NCBI GenBank assembly: GCA_014607495.2
Contig: CP053154.1
Coordinates: 6,882,001 to 6,946,000, forward strand
DNA from: Carposina sasakii
Taxonomy: Eukaryota > Arthropoda > Insecta > Lepidoptera > Carposinidae
Direction: 5' to 3'
DNA: 64,000 bases
Below the pieces are notes generated by a model. The model was not told the origin of the DNA, did not search any database, and worked only from the letters and a program-made list of their open reading frames with translations. The translations under genes and the position numbers were made by a program. Of the stretch, positions 8,243 through 19,202 are shown piece after piece (the first letter of the stretch is position 1; each line of letters opens with the position of its first letter).

Positions 8243-10395
8243 CTGTAACAGTAAAATAATTATGATGATAAATAAGATAAAGATTAAGAATTAATATAGT
8301 ATATCTACCTTGCTATTTAAATTAAAATATTTAACAAAAAAAGTAAACAGTAAAGGAGTGCTCAATTCATAGATATATTACAAAATTAAACTCGGTATTT
8401 TGTAGTGTCCATAGATATACTGTACCTATGTATGTATATGTTACTGTAAAAGCTCGAAATGCGGTAAATCCTAAGATTTTTCAGTAAAACTAAAGATTTA
8501 CCTACTCTCAATGGTAAAAGCCCGAATGATTTTGCGATTCGCACTTTTATCACCGTTCACTTGGTAATTTTCCTAGGATTTACATGAAGGCACGATAAAT
8601 GTTGAAAAAAACATATTTCGGAAAAAATATACCTATAGGTGTTGTTGTAATAATGTTTTGTGACACAATCATCATGTATAATAAATAAATGACTTAATAG
8701 ACGTAATAGTTGAAAGTACTAACGGACCTAACCTTTTTTTTTTCATGTTTGTAAATCCTAAGACTTACTGGGAAATTTTAGGATTTAACGTAGTTCGAGC
8801 TTTTACAGTAACATAGACATATTATACATACACCTTTCGCCATTCTAATTCTTAACAAACTTACGTATTTACAGCCCTCAACCAGCCCCAGGGGGATGCT
8901 CACTGCAAGTTTCTCTAACCCGCTTAATAGCTGAAAAGAAAAGATTATAATGTTATGGATAGCTAAGTTCCGACGAACACAAATATTTTCACTTTGAACA
9001 ATTTATTAATTAGGAAATGCGCATAGCCATTACTATCGATTTTACGAGTATCTTACTGCTTAATGGATAAAATAACGATATGTAACGGGGGACGAAATAG
9101 CTACGTTTAATTCTAAGGTCATATTTTTTCTCAAAGAAATTGATATTAAGATCCGATTAGTACCTAGTTTATTTTGTTTAGCTAGCTATGAAAACAAATT
9201 AGCGTAAATAATACAATTTTATTGTAATGTAAGTACCTAATTAATGCGAAACATAATATAAAAAGTTAATTACCCGAGTAAAACAAATGAACTAACGCTG
9301 TAGATTCTTTGTTTTAAACTTTTACAGGAAAGTTCATAAAGCATCGTGTTTCGAGTCAACAACATTCGTACCTTTGTACTTACATGGGAAAAGCAAAAAC
9401 GTGTTCCGTAAATAAAACATAATTATTTACAGTAATTTATTAAGTAAGTGGCGGCCGGAGATATAGGCGCTAGCATCAATATGGTTTACCATTTATTCTT
9501 ACATTTTCATTTAGTTTTATAATTTTTTGCATGCCATCAAAATATGTAATTTAAACTATGTACACGTTGCACGTTCCACCAAACAGTTCCTTTGAATGTA
9601 GTCGCTACTACAATGTTTATGACTACATTATATGTGTTAGGTACTGCATACAAAAAAAGTTTGCTCCGAAATCAGGCATAGGAGATGTTATATGAAACGA
9701 ACTCTAGCCGTTCATACAACTATGTCAAACAAGTACTAGACTAGATTGCTAAGACTGACCTGCGGAGACACTATAGCCTTTTCAGTGTAATAACAATGCT
9801 AAGATACGGACGACATATCAGTATTATTTTAGGTTTTTAAAATTTATTATCCTTATATGGTCCATACCTTTGCACGGGTCTGTGTAAATTTTGGACTTAG
9901 TTCGATTAAAATTTAAGTATTTTTATAACTTATTTTCCAAACTATTGGGTTTGCAATACCCTTAATAATTATGGGCCGGAATTACCCGGAATTATTTGTA
10001 TTGTTCCAGAAAAGGAATTCTTTATACTATTTGGAAAAATAAACACGTATTTCGAGTCTTCTGTCTTCTTTAGTGAGCTCCATTCATACCATATGTTTAA
10101 CATAATACTTGGCTTAAAAACGTTTACATACATGCTCATCGGTTTCCGGCACTACATGTTACCTAGACAGCGAACGGACATTTGTTATTACTTAGCATTT
10201 GGTACGAACAATATAAGGAATGATACTCACTCCTCCACCACTACCGTGTGGTCTCGGCGTGGTCGTCGGCGCAGGCGTCGTCGTCGTCGTTGTGGTTGTC
10301 GCTGCTGCCGGGGTTGTGTTGTTATTCTCCTGTGCTCCAACCACTAAAATTAGAGCCACCAGGACCACCAAAATATTTAAGCAAACACTAGCCAT
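8186..10395 (-). CDS. Gene B: small secreted peptide, 95 aa, three exons (paralogue of gene A)
   Basis: Exons in transcript order are 10395-10231, 8930-8865 and 8242-8186, all joined in phase 0 (GGA/gtgagt, cttttcag/CTA, TAC/gtaag, tgttacag/GGC). Residues 1-21 form a signal peptide with a long Ile/Leu/Val core. Residues 22-55 form an Asn/Thr/Ala/Pro linker with eight consecutive Thr and a GSGGG end, a likely O-glycosylated or disordered spacer. Exon 2 contributes 22 residues with IPLGLVEGCKY. Exon 3 contributes 18 residues ending in LFR before TGA. There is one cysteine after the linker and none in gene A, so dimerisation by disulphide is possible here only. An in-frame ATG at 10428 lies only a few bases from the TATA box, before the predicted start site, so ATG 10395 was chosen (106 aa if the upstream one were used). 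Intron 2 carries a MITE. Family function is unknown. Confidence 0.82.
8437..8815. mobile_element. Foldback MITE in gene B intron 2
   Basis: The left end tatgttactgtaaaagctcg (8437 onward) pairs with 8780-8815 in inverted orientation over about 37 bp with a few mismatches. Interior sequence also shows weaker inverted similarity (taaatcctaagatttt against aaatcctaagactt). No ORF was found. Confidence 0.85.
8865..8930 (-). CDS. Gene B exon 2 (22 codons)
   Basis: This 66-base exon lies between cttttcag and gtaag. Identical positions with gene A include Leu2, Leu5, Ile12-Pro13-Leu14-Gly15, Val17-Glu18 and Lys21. Tyr ends the exon where gene A has Asp. Confidence 0.85.
8931..10230 (-). other. Gene B intron 1
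   Basis: A 1.3-kb AT-rich intron. No element with clear ends and no extra exon was recognised. Confidence 0.75.
10231..10395 (-). CDS. Gene B exon 1: signal peptide and Thr-rich linker
   Basis: Fifty-five codons run from ATG 10395 to GGA before gtgagt. The Thr run is encoded by a varied mix of ACN codons rather than one repeated triplet, which argues for selection on the protein rather than simple slippage. Confidence 0.85.
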
Positions 10396-10410
10396 TTTCA
10401 GTACTATTCT

Positions 10411-10442
10411 GTATGAAGTCTGAGCCATTTCTTTCTTATATA
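10411..10442 (-). promoter_or_regulatory. Gene B core promoter: TATA box plus initiator-like site
   Basis: On the minus strand, TATATAAG (10442-10435) is followed 28 bases later by TCATAC (10416-10411), an initiator-like hexamer. The geometry is the same as in gene A and predicts a leader of about 20 nt before ATG 10395. Confidence 0.6.
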
Positions 10443-11232
10443 CTTACCCAAAATACACACTAGACAAGCGTAGCAATCAATTTTTACGCATTCGATATCC
10501 TTTGTATAGTGTAGAAGGATAACAATTTCGGTGGCCATGGCATGGGCTTGGGTAAAATTTTAACTAACGTAAATAAATGAAATAAAATGGTTCGCACTAA
10601 ACTGAATTTTATCCGCGCCTTTATTACGTAGGCACAAAATTTTTGTTAAGTACTTATTTGAATCTCTTGTTTATACATTGGGTTTGCACTATTGTGATTG
10701 CCGCTACAAAATATACAATCCGCCGCTCTGACAGATTCAATTAAACCTGCTAAATTAATATTCCACTCTAGATAGCTACAGCAGGTCAAACAAGCTAGGG
10801 GTCATGCAAAATTGTCATTACATTTAGAGCTGCAGGTACAGCTGACACGAACTGCTGCATACGACTCTTCACTCCATTTAACATGGAAGCATTGAAAAGT
10901 AATATTTTGATGCATGGAAGATAACAAACTTGCAAGATAATATGGATATAGATGAAAAGGGAGTGATTTTGAGAAAAAATCCTTAATTTTTATATAGACA
11001 CGCATAATACAATAAATAAAAATAAATATTTATTTGTTTACTTTGGTTAAGTCTGCATGTAAGAGCGCCTTGCTACACGTTGTATTAGATACACCTACCT
11101 ATTATTGAATCGTTCTTAAGAACTATTAATATCGCTAACGGTACGCTTTTTGTAGGCTTCACTTGCTCATCTTATTGCTAGTGTTCTATTACGAGCTTAT
11201 TTTAACTTATTTTTTTTATCATACTCACTAAA
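10443..11232. other. Upstream of gene B; no gene seen
   Basis: AT-rich sequence with only short random frames. It would hold any distal regulatory sites of gene B, but I cannot name any. Confidence 0.5.
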
Positions 11233-11419
11233 TCACTACATATTATGAAACAAAGTCGCTTGCCGCTGTCTGTCCGTCCCTATGTAGGTTATGCTTAGAT
11301 CTTTCAAACTAGGTAACGGATTTTGATGCGGTTTTTTATAATAGATAGAGTGATTCACGAGGAAGGTTTATATGTATAGTTTCACACTGCATCCGTGCGA
11401 AGCCAGGGCGGGTCGCTAG
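11233..11419 (+). mobile_element. Non-autonomous Helitron-like element
   Basis: It starts TC after an A and ends CTAG before a T. The body carries the familiar lepidopteran blocks tttgatgcggttttttataa and ccgtgcgaagccagggcggg near the 3' end. TC and CTRR termini without target duplication fit Helitrons. Classification is by termini only. Confidence 0.65.
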
Positions 11420-11441
11420 TAAAATCTAAAATTCATCACAA

Positions 11442-11609
11442 TCCTAACTAACATTATAAATGCGAAAGTAAGTTTGTTTGTTACCTATTCACGCTTTATT
11501 TAGTCAACCAATCTTTTTAAATTTTTGCATACATAGAAGAATGTAAGGAAGAAGGAAAGGATATAAGCTACAATCAGTACCACGCGGACAAAGTCGTGGG
11601 CAACAGTAG
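11442..11609 (+). mobile_element. Degenerate Helitron-like element
   Basis: It begins TCCTAACTAACATTATAAAT and ends near gacaaagtcgtgggcaacag, the same terminal type as the copies at 26.0 and 48.1 kb. The terminal CTAG has decayed. It sits 22 bp after the previous element. Confidence 0.6.
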
Positions 11610-14013
11610 GTTACCAATGTACCAATATCGCATGTAGTTTTTGATAATTTGTCACTTTAATGTTATGTGCATAGTCAAAGTTGTGCATTACAAATTTCAG
11701 TTATGACCATAATGTCACTAAACAGAGTCAGATATCGTAATGGCTCGTGTATGATAGCCCTTAATTTTCAAAACAATAGGACATAGTTCCGAGCGGAATT
11801 AATAGTGGACGCATACAAAATGCAACGAGCACCATTGTACCGGGCTTCAGCGTGAAAGACCTGCTCCCATTAACTTTTTTATTTATTTTACCAGGATTTT
11901 TAGCTGCAGACATGTAAAAAATATATTAACAGATTAATTCTTTGGCTGGGATCGAACTCTGGTTATTCAAATAGTAATGAATGAATACCTTTCATTTTTA
12001 TGACCAGACTGAAACATGAAACTATTTTATTCAACGTACCTATATGAATCAAAACTGGCATATGTATTTGGCCACGCAAAATATAGCAGTTATAGATTTA
12101 ATAGCTCAACTCTACTAGAAATAAGGCATACCTTGACACATTTATGTAGCAAAAAGCAAGGCAGCGTGGTTAGTTCCAGAAATATAAACCAAAAAACATG
12201 TTAAAAGCGTCAAGCTGTTGGCACTTTTACGCAAAAATAATTGCATGTGCAGCATAACATACTGTAGAATTGAGAGTGTCTATTGTTTAAAAATAATAAT
12301 ACATACTGTTTTTTATTTTTAGTTGTCACATAGGTAGCATATTTTTCTATAGTGTTCTGTCTGGTTTTCGACCTATTAGTTAGGTGCCCTTCTAGGTACG
12401 AATTTTATGATGTTAGTTGGGATTAGGCAAGAAAATTTCGAACCGGTCCATGTAAAGATAATACGAGTAAACTTCATAAAGACTGTTCCTTAACATTTCC
12501 AAAATGTCCTTTAAAAATTTACAGATATATAATTTAAATGTAAAAACACAAAGTTCCCACTCTGCGTCTAAAAAACACAAATTTATTTCAATTGCCCCAT
12601 TTTGGTACTAAGAGGGTGATTTCTATGTAAACAGTGGTAAAGGGTAGAGGGCGCACTTGACCCATTGTGAGTTTTAGGGCCCGTCACTGAGTGAAGGTAG
12701 GCTAAGATTTGATCGATATCTTGAAAAGGCAGGACTTCCGTAGGCCACATACACAAGTGGCACTTGACCTTTTTAACCGAAAATGAATGCGCTTTTCATC
12801 GAGTATCGTTTGGGGTTTCAGGTCGTACGTCCGCTATCAGTACATTTCCCATATCTTGATCGATTCGTCCCTGATTTGACCAATTTTCAAAAGGTGAGAG
12901 CTGATATCGAGTAGCCTTTGTTACGTATGAGGGTTCTTTCAGAATAGGTCATAGATTTTTCTGGTATTAAAATAGTTTCACATGAGAGAATTGGGACAGG
13001 TACGTACATTGCATTTTTGATCAGTTTTGTAAGGCTTATGTGATGAAAAAGGTTTTAGTTCAGGTCCTGATGCATGATGTTCATATGTCCTGAATTTAAG
13101 GCTTTGTAAGTTAAACTTTTATTATTATATTAAGCTTTAATTAAGCCATATTGTACGTATGCCATAAATAATAGATAAGCACCACGAGTACATATCTAAA
13201 TGGCAAATAAATTTAGATTTACATTTTTCATTTCATTTCAAAGGGTAAATAGGATTTATAACACTGTCATTATCCAGTGCTTTTGTATCGGCCACACGAT
13301 AAGCCTGTCTAAAAATAGAATAAAGATCGTTCGTGCCTCATAATTCAAAGCCACATAATACAATCTAGCGATCCAAACGTTTTTCGGGTCGCATGCACTC
13401 TGTGGATGGTCGTCAAATAGAATTATCAGGCATTTCAACCAAAAAACCCGCTCAGAGTGGCTTTTAATGGTTTTGCATACCGTAGGTAGGTAGGTAGGTT
13501 TAGTAGTCGTACTACAAGATATTAGATTTTAATGCAATTTTCTCTGGGTTATGAGTCTATTTATTACCTACCTCTACAGGCAGGGATGATACGATAGTTA
13601 TTTAGATTCGAGAGTTTGTAGAGATTAATAAAAACAATACAATGACGTGAAGTAAGATCATCCTTGTGCATTAAATTATTTGTATTGTTTGAATTTTCTG
13701 GGCATAGTAAAAATAAAATAAAAAAAATTAAAATAATATAAAACCTACCCATTTTGTATACGACCCTTACGCAAAATCCAAACTCTATCTCTCATTGAAT
13801 GTATTCCATTTATTTAAGCAATTACGGCTTCCCTCCAAACCTAAAGGGATAGCTCTATTACGATTATAACTATATATGCAGATTGTCAGATTAGTTTGCG
13901 GGCGCAAATATTTCACTAGCGGAAGTAGGCGGTGTACCGGTGCGGGTTGTGTTGTGTATCCCTGTACCTTACTGGTTTTACGAGTATATATGGAATAATA
14001 ATAATATTACTTG
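11610..14013. other. No gene recognised
   Basis: AT-rich sequence with a slightly richer stretch at 12640-13080 that looks like old repeat material. A 62-codon minus-strand frame (13752-13564) has a hydrophobic start, but no matching exons of the gene A/B type. Confidence 0.5.
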
Positions 14014-14146
14014 GGGCCGATTTTTCTAACGGTCAGATAACCTATCTGAAGGATAAATTTTATGCTCTCCTTCTCTATAACTTGATTAAGATAGAGACAG
14101 CATTAACTGTATCCTTCAGATAGGCTGGTCATTTGAAACACAGACC
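14014..14146. mobile_element. Hairpin MITE, copy 1
   Basis: A left part with gggccgatttttctaacggt and cctatctgaaggataa pairs with atccttcagatagg in the right part. The central ataacttgattaagatagag block is shared with the copy at 45853-45979, which has the same layout. No coding capacity. Confidence 0.7.
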
Positions 14147-14743
14147 TTTATAAAATTAGTATACCTAATATTCCTTATTGTACATACTTACATTGTGCAA
14201 ATTTTGAAATAAAAGTAATCAATTTAGCGGCTAGCGATTACGACACGTTACTAATAAAAAAATGAGTTTTGGTACAGCCAAGCAAATGTAGACCAAGTTT
14301 TATTTACGTTTTTTTAGTTTAGGGACACGCTATAAATTGGTTTGATCGCTAGATTAATTATTTTATCAAGAACCCAGAGATGTTATAACTAATTCCGTAA
14401 ACCCCAATTTACTTTTTTCGTTTACTATAGGTAATAATAGGTATGTTATTTTAAGTTTACTAATTTTCTGTCTACTCATTAAAATTAATTGACTAACTTT
14501 ATAGTTAGGTTAATTTGCTTTTAGTGTGTTAAGTGCAATATCTAGGCAGTATATCTATGTGCACTGAACATGTAAAATTACACAGTAAGGGTTGAAGGCG
14601 GAAGTACGGGTGAGGTCGGAACTCGCTCTGGTTTACATACGAATTATCCGCTTTGATACCTTCCCGCAAGAGGTACATATAGTTCAGTCTGTAGATTTTG
14701 CGCTAGTATTTTATAAATATGTTTTAAGAAATGATTTTTTTTT

Positions 14744-14818
14744 CACCCGAGTGAGACTTGATCCTACGACCTCTCGCAATACGTGCTGTGCTCTCACCAA
14801 CTAAGCTACCGGGTCAAC
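14744..14818 (-). mobile_element. tRNA-derived SINE head
   Basis: The minus strand reads acccggtagcttagttggtg (A-box-like) through gtcgtaggatcaagtctcac (degenerate B box) to cactcgggtg, followed by an A run. ACCCG and CGGGT can close an acceptor-like stem. The damaged B box and A tail argue for a SINE rather than a working tRNA gene. Confidence 0.65.
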
Positions 14819-17083
14819 CAACTCGGATGACGAATTTGACCATCTCTTTTAAACTTTTATTCTTACATTACGTTTTTGGCAACGCTATTTTTCATCCCGA
14901 TAGCAACCGACACACCAGCCAAATCAACTTTATTTTATCTAAATAACATAATATATTAAACAATTTTCTTCTTCGTCTAGTCTTTCTAATGTTTACGCTA
15001 GACTAAACTGTTATAACCATCAGATATTCGTTTTGATATGTACTGGATTAATTAATTTATATTATTTGTGACAATATCCTATCATGTAGCACAAACTACT
15101 AACGAAATCTATAGAATATAATTGTATATGTTTACAATTTTAAAAGTTGTAAAATTATAAATGAAACTTCTAATAAATCAAGATAATATAGTGAAAATAC
15201 ATTTTTTTAAATTCATTTACATTTAAACTCAATTATTTTATAACATTTAATTGTAGGTACTAAGAAAAGCTTTTGGTAGAAATATTTATTGTGAATTACA
15301 CATAGCTGAATATTATCTACTGTTTCAATCTAAATGAAAGGGAGGATATAACTATACATTCCCTATCACAATAATTAAAGCAATATTATATAGGTATTTA
15401 AAAAAATACTAAATCCAGGCCCGAATCATACCCATCTATTTAATTAACCATAATTCTGTACATTAAAATAAAGGATCTCACAAAAAGTTGAAATATAGAA
15501 CTAAGCTTGCCGATCGCAAACACGGATCCTGCAAAGGATTGTACTATTTACAGGAGCGGTAACACAATTTGAGCCGTTCACGATGTTTCAGGAAATTCTC
15601 GTGCCTTATCCTTCCACGTAGAAAATTAAATGTCTCTGGGTAATATCCGCGGCGCTGGCCCTGCTTTTGGCAGTTGATGTACTGTCTTCACCCGGTAAAT
15701 GCTAAACCAAATAATTATAAGTTCTGCTTCGAACAACCGTATTAGATTTAAGCATAGTTTACGATTGGGGATCCGTATTCGAGATTGGAACTTGCTCAGC
15801 TTTCGTGTCGTGTTTCTCAAAGAGAGTCAAATTCCACCATGCACCTTTTGTGTGCAATATTTTTATGAGAATTCATATTGACAGATGATAAAAAATATTG
15901 TATTTCAATAATCAATAGATAACCTGCAGCTCAAATATTCATAATAATATATTGGTAGACACGGTAGACACGCCCCTCATTATATTTTTTCCCATGAAAA
16001 ACATATTATAAAATGTGTCTACCTACATTTCTTTGAAGAATGTTTAAGAGACTTCACAAACGACGTTTTTTCCAGACGTCTGCCTTGAATTTGTAATTGG
16101 ATCCACAATTAAAACTATGAATAGGTACCAATTAATTTAAGCAATGAACCGGTAGATAGGATATTAAAAAACAGATCAAGTGAAAACTAACTTCATAAAT
16201 TTTGGGTTCTGAATATTTAATTAAAAGGATATATCCGATCGCTGGAGTAGATAACATATTATAATTTTACTCTCAATTAACATGATATAGGTTGTAGGTT
16301 TAAATAAATAACAAATTACTTAATAATAATTCTGTAATCTGTGTTACCGTAATAAGTATTGAAACATTCAGTTAATTGAAAATGAAAATGGACATTAGTA
16401 ATGGAGAGAGATCTGTCAATGAAAATTAATTTTATCTCTACATTTCTCACTGATTCCTAAAAGATACGAGTAATAGCAATTTCGTACGAGCGAGTCGTGT
16501 TTATAGCCCCGTGTCGAGTAATCGTGTCGTGTCGTAAACTCCTAAGAATGCGACGTATATTGTAGTGTCGCATCTGCGATGATAGTCGCGAGACGGATTG
16601 GAATCCGAGCTGGGATGATGTTTTTACATACAGGGTGTGGGTGACAATCTAGCTAATAGTAACGAATCCAATGGGAAATGTTTCCGAGCTATTCTAAATA
16701 AGGTATAAGATATTATAAGCTAAGATATAGCTAAACATTTTTTTTTATTCTTACTATTTTAACTGTACCTATGCTTGTTATTCCAATAATAACAATCTTA
16801 TAGGTGAGGTTTAACGTCTCTACCTCTACCTATATTTGCGGCCATTATAACTTATATGAACTCAGTCACAGATCGCGAAAAGTGTGTAAGGTCCCTTAGG
16901 TTCATTGAGTCAATTCGAGCTGATAAATGCATTTCGGGAAACATTGCTCATTCCAAGTCAACGGGTTACATTGGAAATTATTTCAGGACATCGATAGCAT
17001 ATGCCATATGGTGTGGTGTCCTGATAGTCTACAAGATAATAATACCTTTATAAAATCAGAATAGGGCAAGTTTGCCTTACAAT
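14819..17083. other. No gene recognised
   Basis: AT-rich DNA with a small GC-richer patch at 16480-16630 (repeated gtcgtgt words). At 16660-16690, aatgggaaatgtttccgag recurs near 30720, suggesting an old dispersed repeat. Confidence 0.5.
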
Positions 17084-17087
17084 TTAA

Positions 17088-17505
17088 GCCTCGAGCACAC
17101 CGGATGCGTATGCGTGCACGTAAGCGTAGGCGTACACGTACATACCTCTGAGTTGTAATGTATGGAACTGTATAGGCACGGGCAGACCGGATGCGTAAGC
17201 GTAGACGTAAGCATAGACGTCAAGCGGTGACAGTTCCATACATTAAAGGCTCGGCACACCGGATGCGTGTGCGTGATAAGCGTAGATGTGCACGTACCTC
17301 TGAGTTTAATGTATAGAACTGTCACCGCACGTCTAGACGTCTACGCATACGCATCCGGTCTGCCCGTGCCTATACAGTTCCATACATTACAACTCAGAGG
17401 ACACGCTACGCACGTGCACGCACACGCACACGCATCCGGTGTGCTCGAGCCTTAAACTCAGAGATACGTGTACGTCTACGCTTACGCATCCGGTGTGCTC
17501 GAGGC
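17088..17505. mobile_element. CpG-rich foldback MITE, outer copy interrupted by a second copy
   Basis: The left arm (17088-17247) and right arm (17457-17505) belong to one element whose ends are gcctcgagcacaccgg and its complement. Joining the arms across the inserted copy restores the family's cattaaactcagag interior. Flanks are TTTAA on the left and TTTAT on the right, an imperfect target duplication. Confidence 0.85.
17248..17451. mobile_element. CpG-rich foldback MITE, inner copy inserted at TTAAA
   Basis: This 204-bp element starts ggctcggcacaccgg and ends at its inverted complement. It is flanked by TTAAA at 17243-17247 and TTAAA at 17452-17456. Because the host is another copy of the family, the empty site (one TTAAA) is known from the other copies. 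This is direct evidence of past transposition into TTAA(A). Confidence 0.9.
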
Positions 17506-17984
17506 TTTATTGTACACTTTATAATACGTTCGTTTGGGTTGAACTTACGTACATTCAGTGTTGGATGTATGTTAGTCTATTTGTCGGGATAAGAGCAATA
17601 CGTGGAATTCCCTATATCAAAGCCCCATAAAATAGGTACTCCTAATTTGCTTTAGGTATAAAATCACCTATAAAAACTGTATAAAATACCCAATTAAAAA
17701 TATTCAAAAGATTTTGATGGAATAAATAAATCTCACCATATTTGCAAATCAGGTAAAAAATATCTATAAATTGTATCAGTAAATACTTTTACCTCTACAG
17801 TAAATAAAAGTTTCTGTCCACGTAGTTAAAGAGTATAGTGAAGCAACCTTGTAATTCACTTTGCACTTACCTATAACAAAATGTTAACAAGCATTTTAAA
17901 ACATTTTAAAATTAACTTTCAAATTAGAAATTAGGTAAAATCTCTTTTCAGGCAAAGTTAATTCCAGGTGTCGTGCAGTCACTA

Positions 17985-18100
17985 ACCCGCCCAGCGCCTG
18001 CCCAGTGCGGTGACTGGGCAAAATCCCCCCATAGCAGCCTTGTAGCGTGTTCTGGGAGGCCTACGTCCAGCAGTGGACTGCAATAGGCTGACGACGAGTA
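17985..18100 (+). repeat. RTE-type 3' end fragment
   Basis: It carries gaggcctacgtccagcagtg and gactgcaataggctgacga in plus orientation, the codons for the E-A-Y-V-Q-Q-W end of RTE-type polymerases. A ccagtgcggtgactgggc block matches the interior of the related short repeats. Confidence 0.7.
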
Positions 18101-19202
18101 TGAAGGAATGTAGAATCTGCGAGAATCCGAAGGATTTTTGCTATTATGTATCTCATTCTCCTCTTAACATTTATTTAAAAATCTTAAAGATAATGGTTTT
18201 TTTATACTTACTTAACTCTTGTAAACATGCTTAATGCGGCTTAACTACTCACTCATGCTCTAAAGACTCGAGTTTAACTATTCGGTTGTTTCGTTGCAAG
18301 TGCTGTCTATGCTGCAAAAGATAAATTTGCATAAAAGCATCCATTATATTCACAGCCCTTTGCCAAATAAAAATCAATAGTTTCCGGAGCACTTTGTACA
18401 CTCGCCGCTATGTTTTAGCACTTTAGAAAATAGCCCACAATGTGTGCGATCAAAAAGAGGTCTTCTGGAAATTTTTTGGTGTTTCACATTTTTATATTGC
18501 GCTTATAGAAATAACGTATCAGGTAGAAGTTAGAAATCATAAGTAAAAGCTAGTATAAATAAAGTCGCGACAAAAGCGTTTCTCGCGACTCTAACTTACT
18601 ATCAGAGAGCCGTCTAGCCGTTTGGTCATGAAAATTATCAGAGCCTTTTTTGTACACCCTACCAACACTTCTAATCTCTAAATCGTTCTCAATCATTGAA
18701 GAAAATAAAGATTACTCTTATCCGAGTATTTTCAAGGGAAAGTTATAGCATAACCTGAAACAAATGTAATTCGAGACAATAGCATATTTATAGATACCAA
18801 GTGTGGTACAGGAGCGGGCACCTGTTCCGGCGGCACTAACTCAGCCCCGGACATCCACGACGACGCTACATTTAATTCCGGGACGGGCCATAAAACCGAC
18901 GGAATTGGATTCATAACTAGTGTGGCGGGTTGAGCTCGCGTTAATTTTGTGGATTGTAATTGATTACAACTATGGTTACAAAGGCCTATTTAGGTAGTTA
19001 ACTTCTTATAGCTGAAATGATGATAATGACAGGTAGAAAACCTAAAACCAATAAATATAAAAAATCGGTATTTGAAAATCGTAATTGAAAAGCAAGTATC
19101 CTGAAGTTTACGCGGTCGTAGACGACCGCTAGTTGTACTCGTATCTTATGGTTTCGCAGTAGTAAATTCATCAAATAGATTTAGGTTCCTGCTCTAAGTA
19201 GC
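18101..19202. other. No gene established
   Basis: It contains a short inverted repeat gtcgcga...tcgcgac near 18565-18590. It also contains a GC-richer island at 18790-18935 that is open on both strands (minus frame 18914-18732, 60 codons) but has no convincing splice sites. Confidence 0.4.

Noticed and set aside
13564..13752. Minus-strand 62-codon ORF with a hydrophobic N-terminus, considered as a third gene A/B paralogue
   Set aside because: No TATA-initiator pair at the right distance, no phase-0 donor after a linker, and no 66-nt or 57-nt partner exons downstream.
14744..14818. tRNA gene on the minus strand
   Set aside because: The B box is damaged, the acceptor stem is imperfect and an A run follows; this fits a SINE head.
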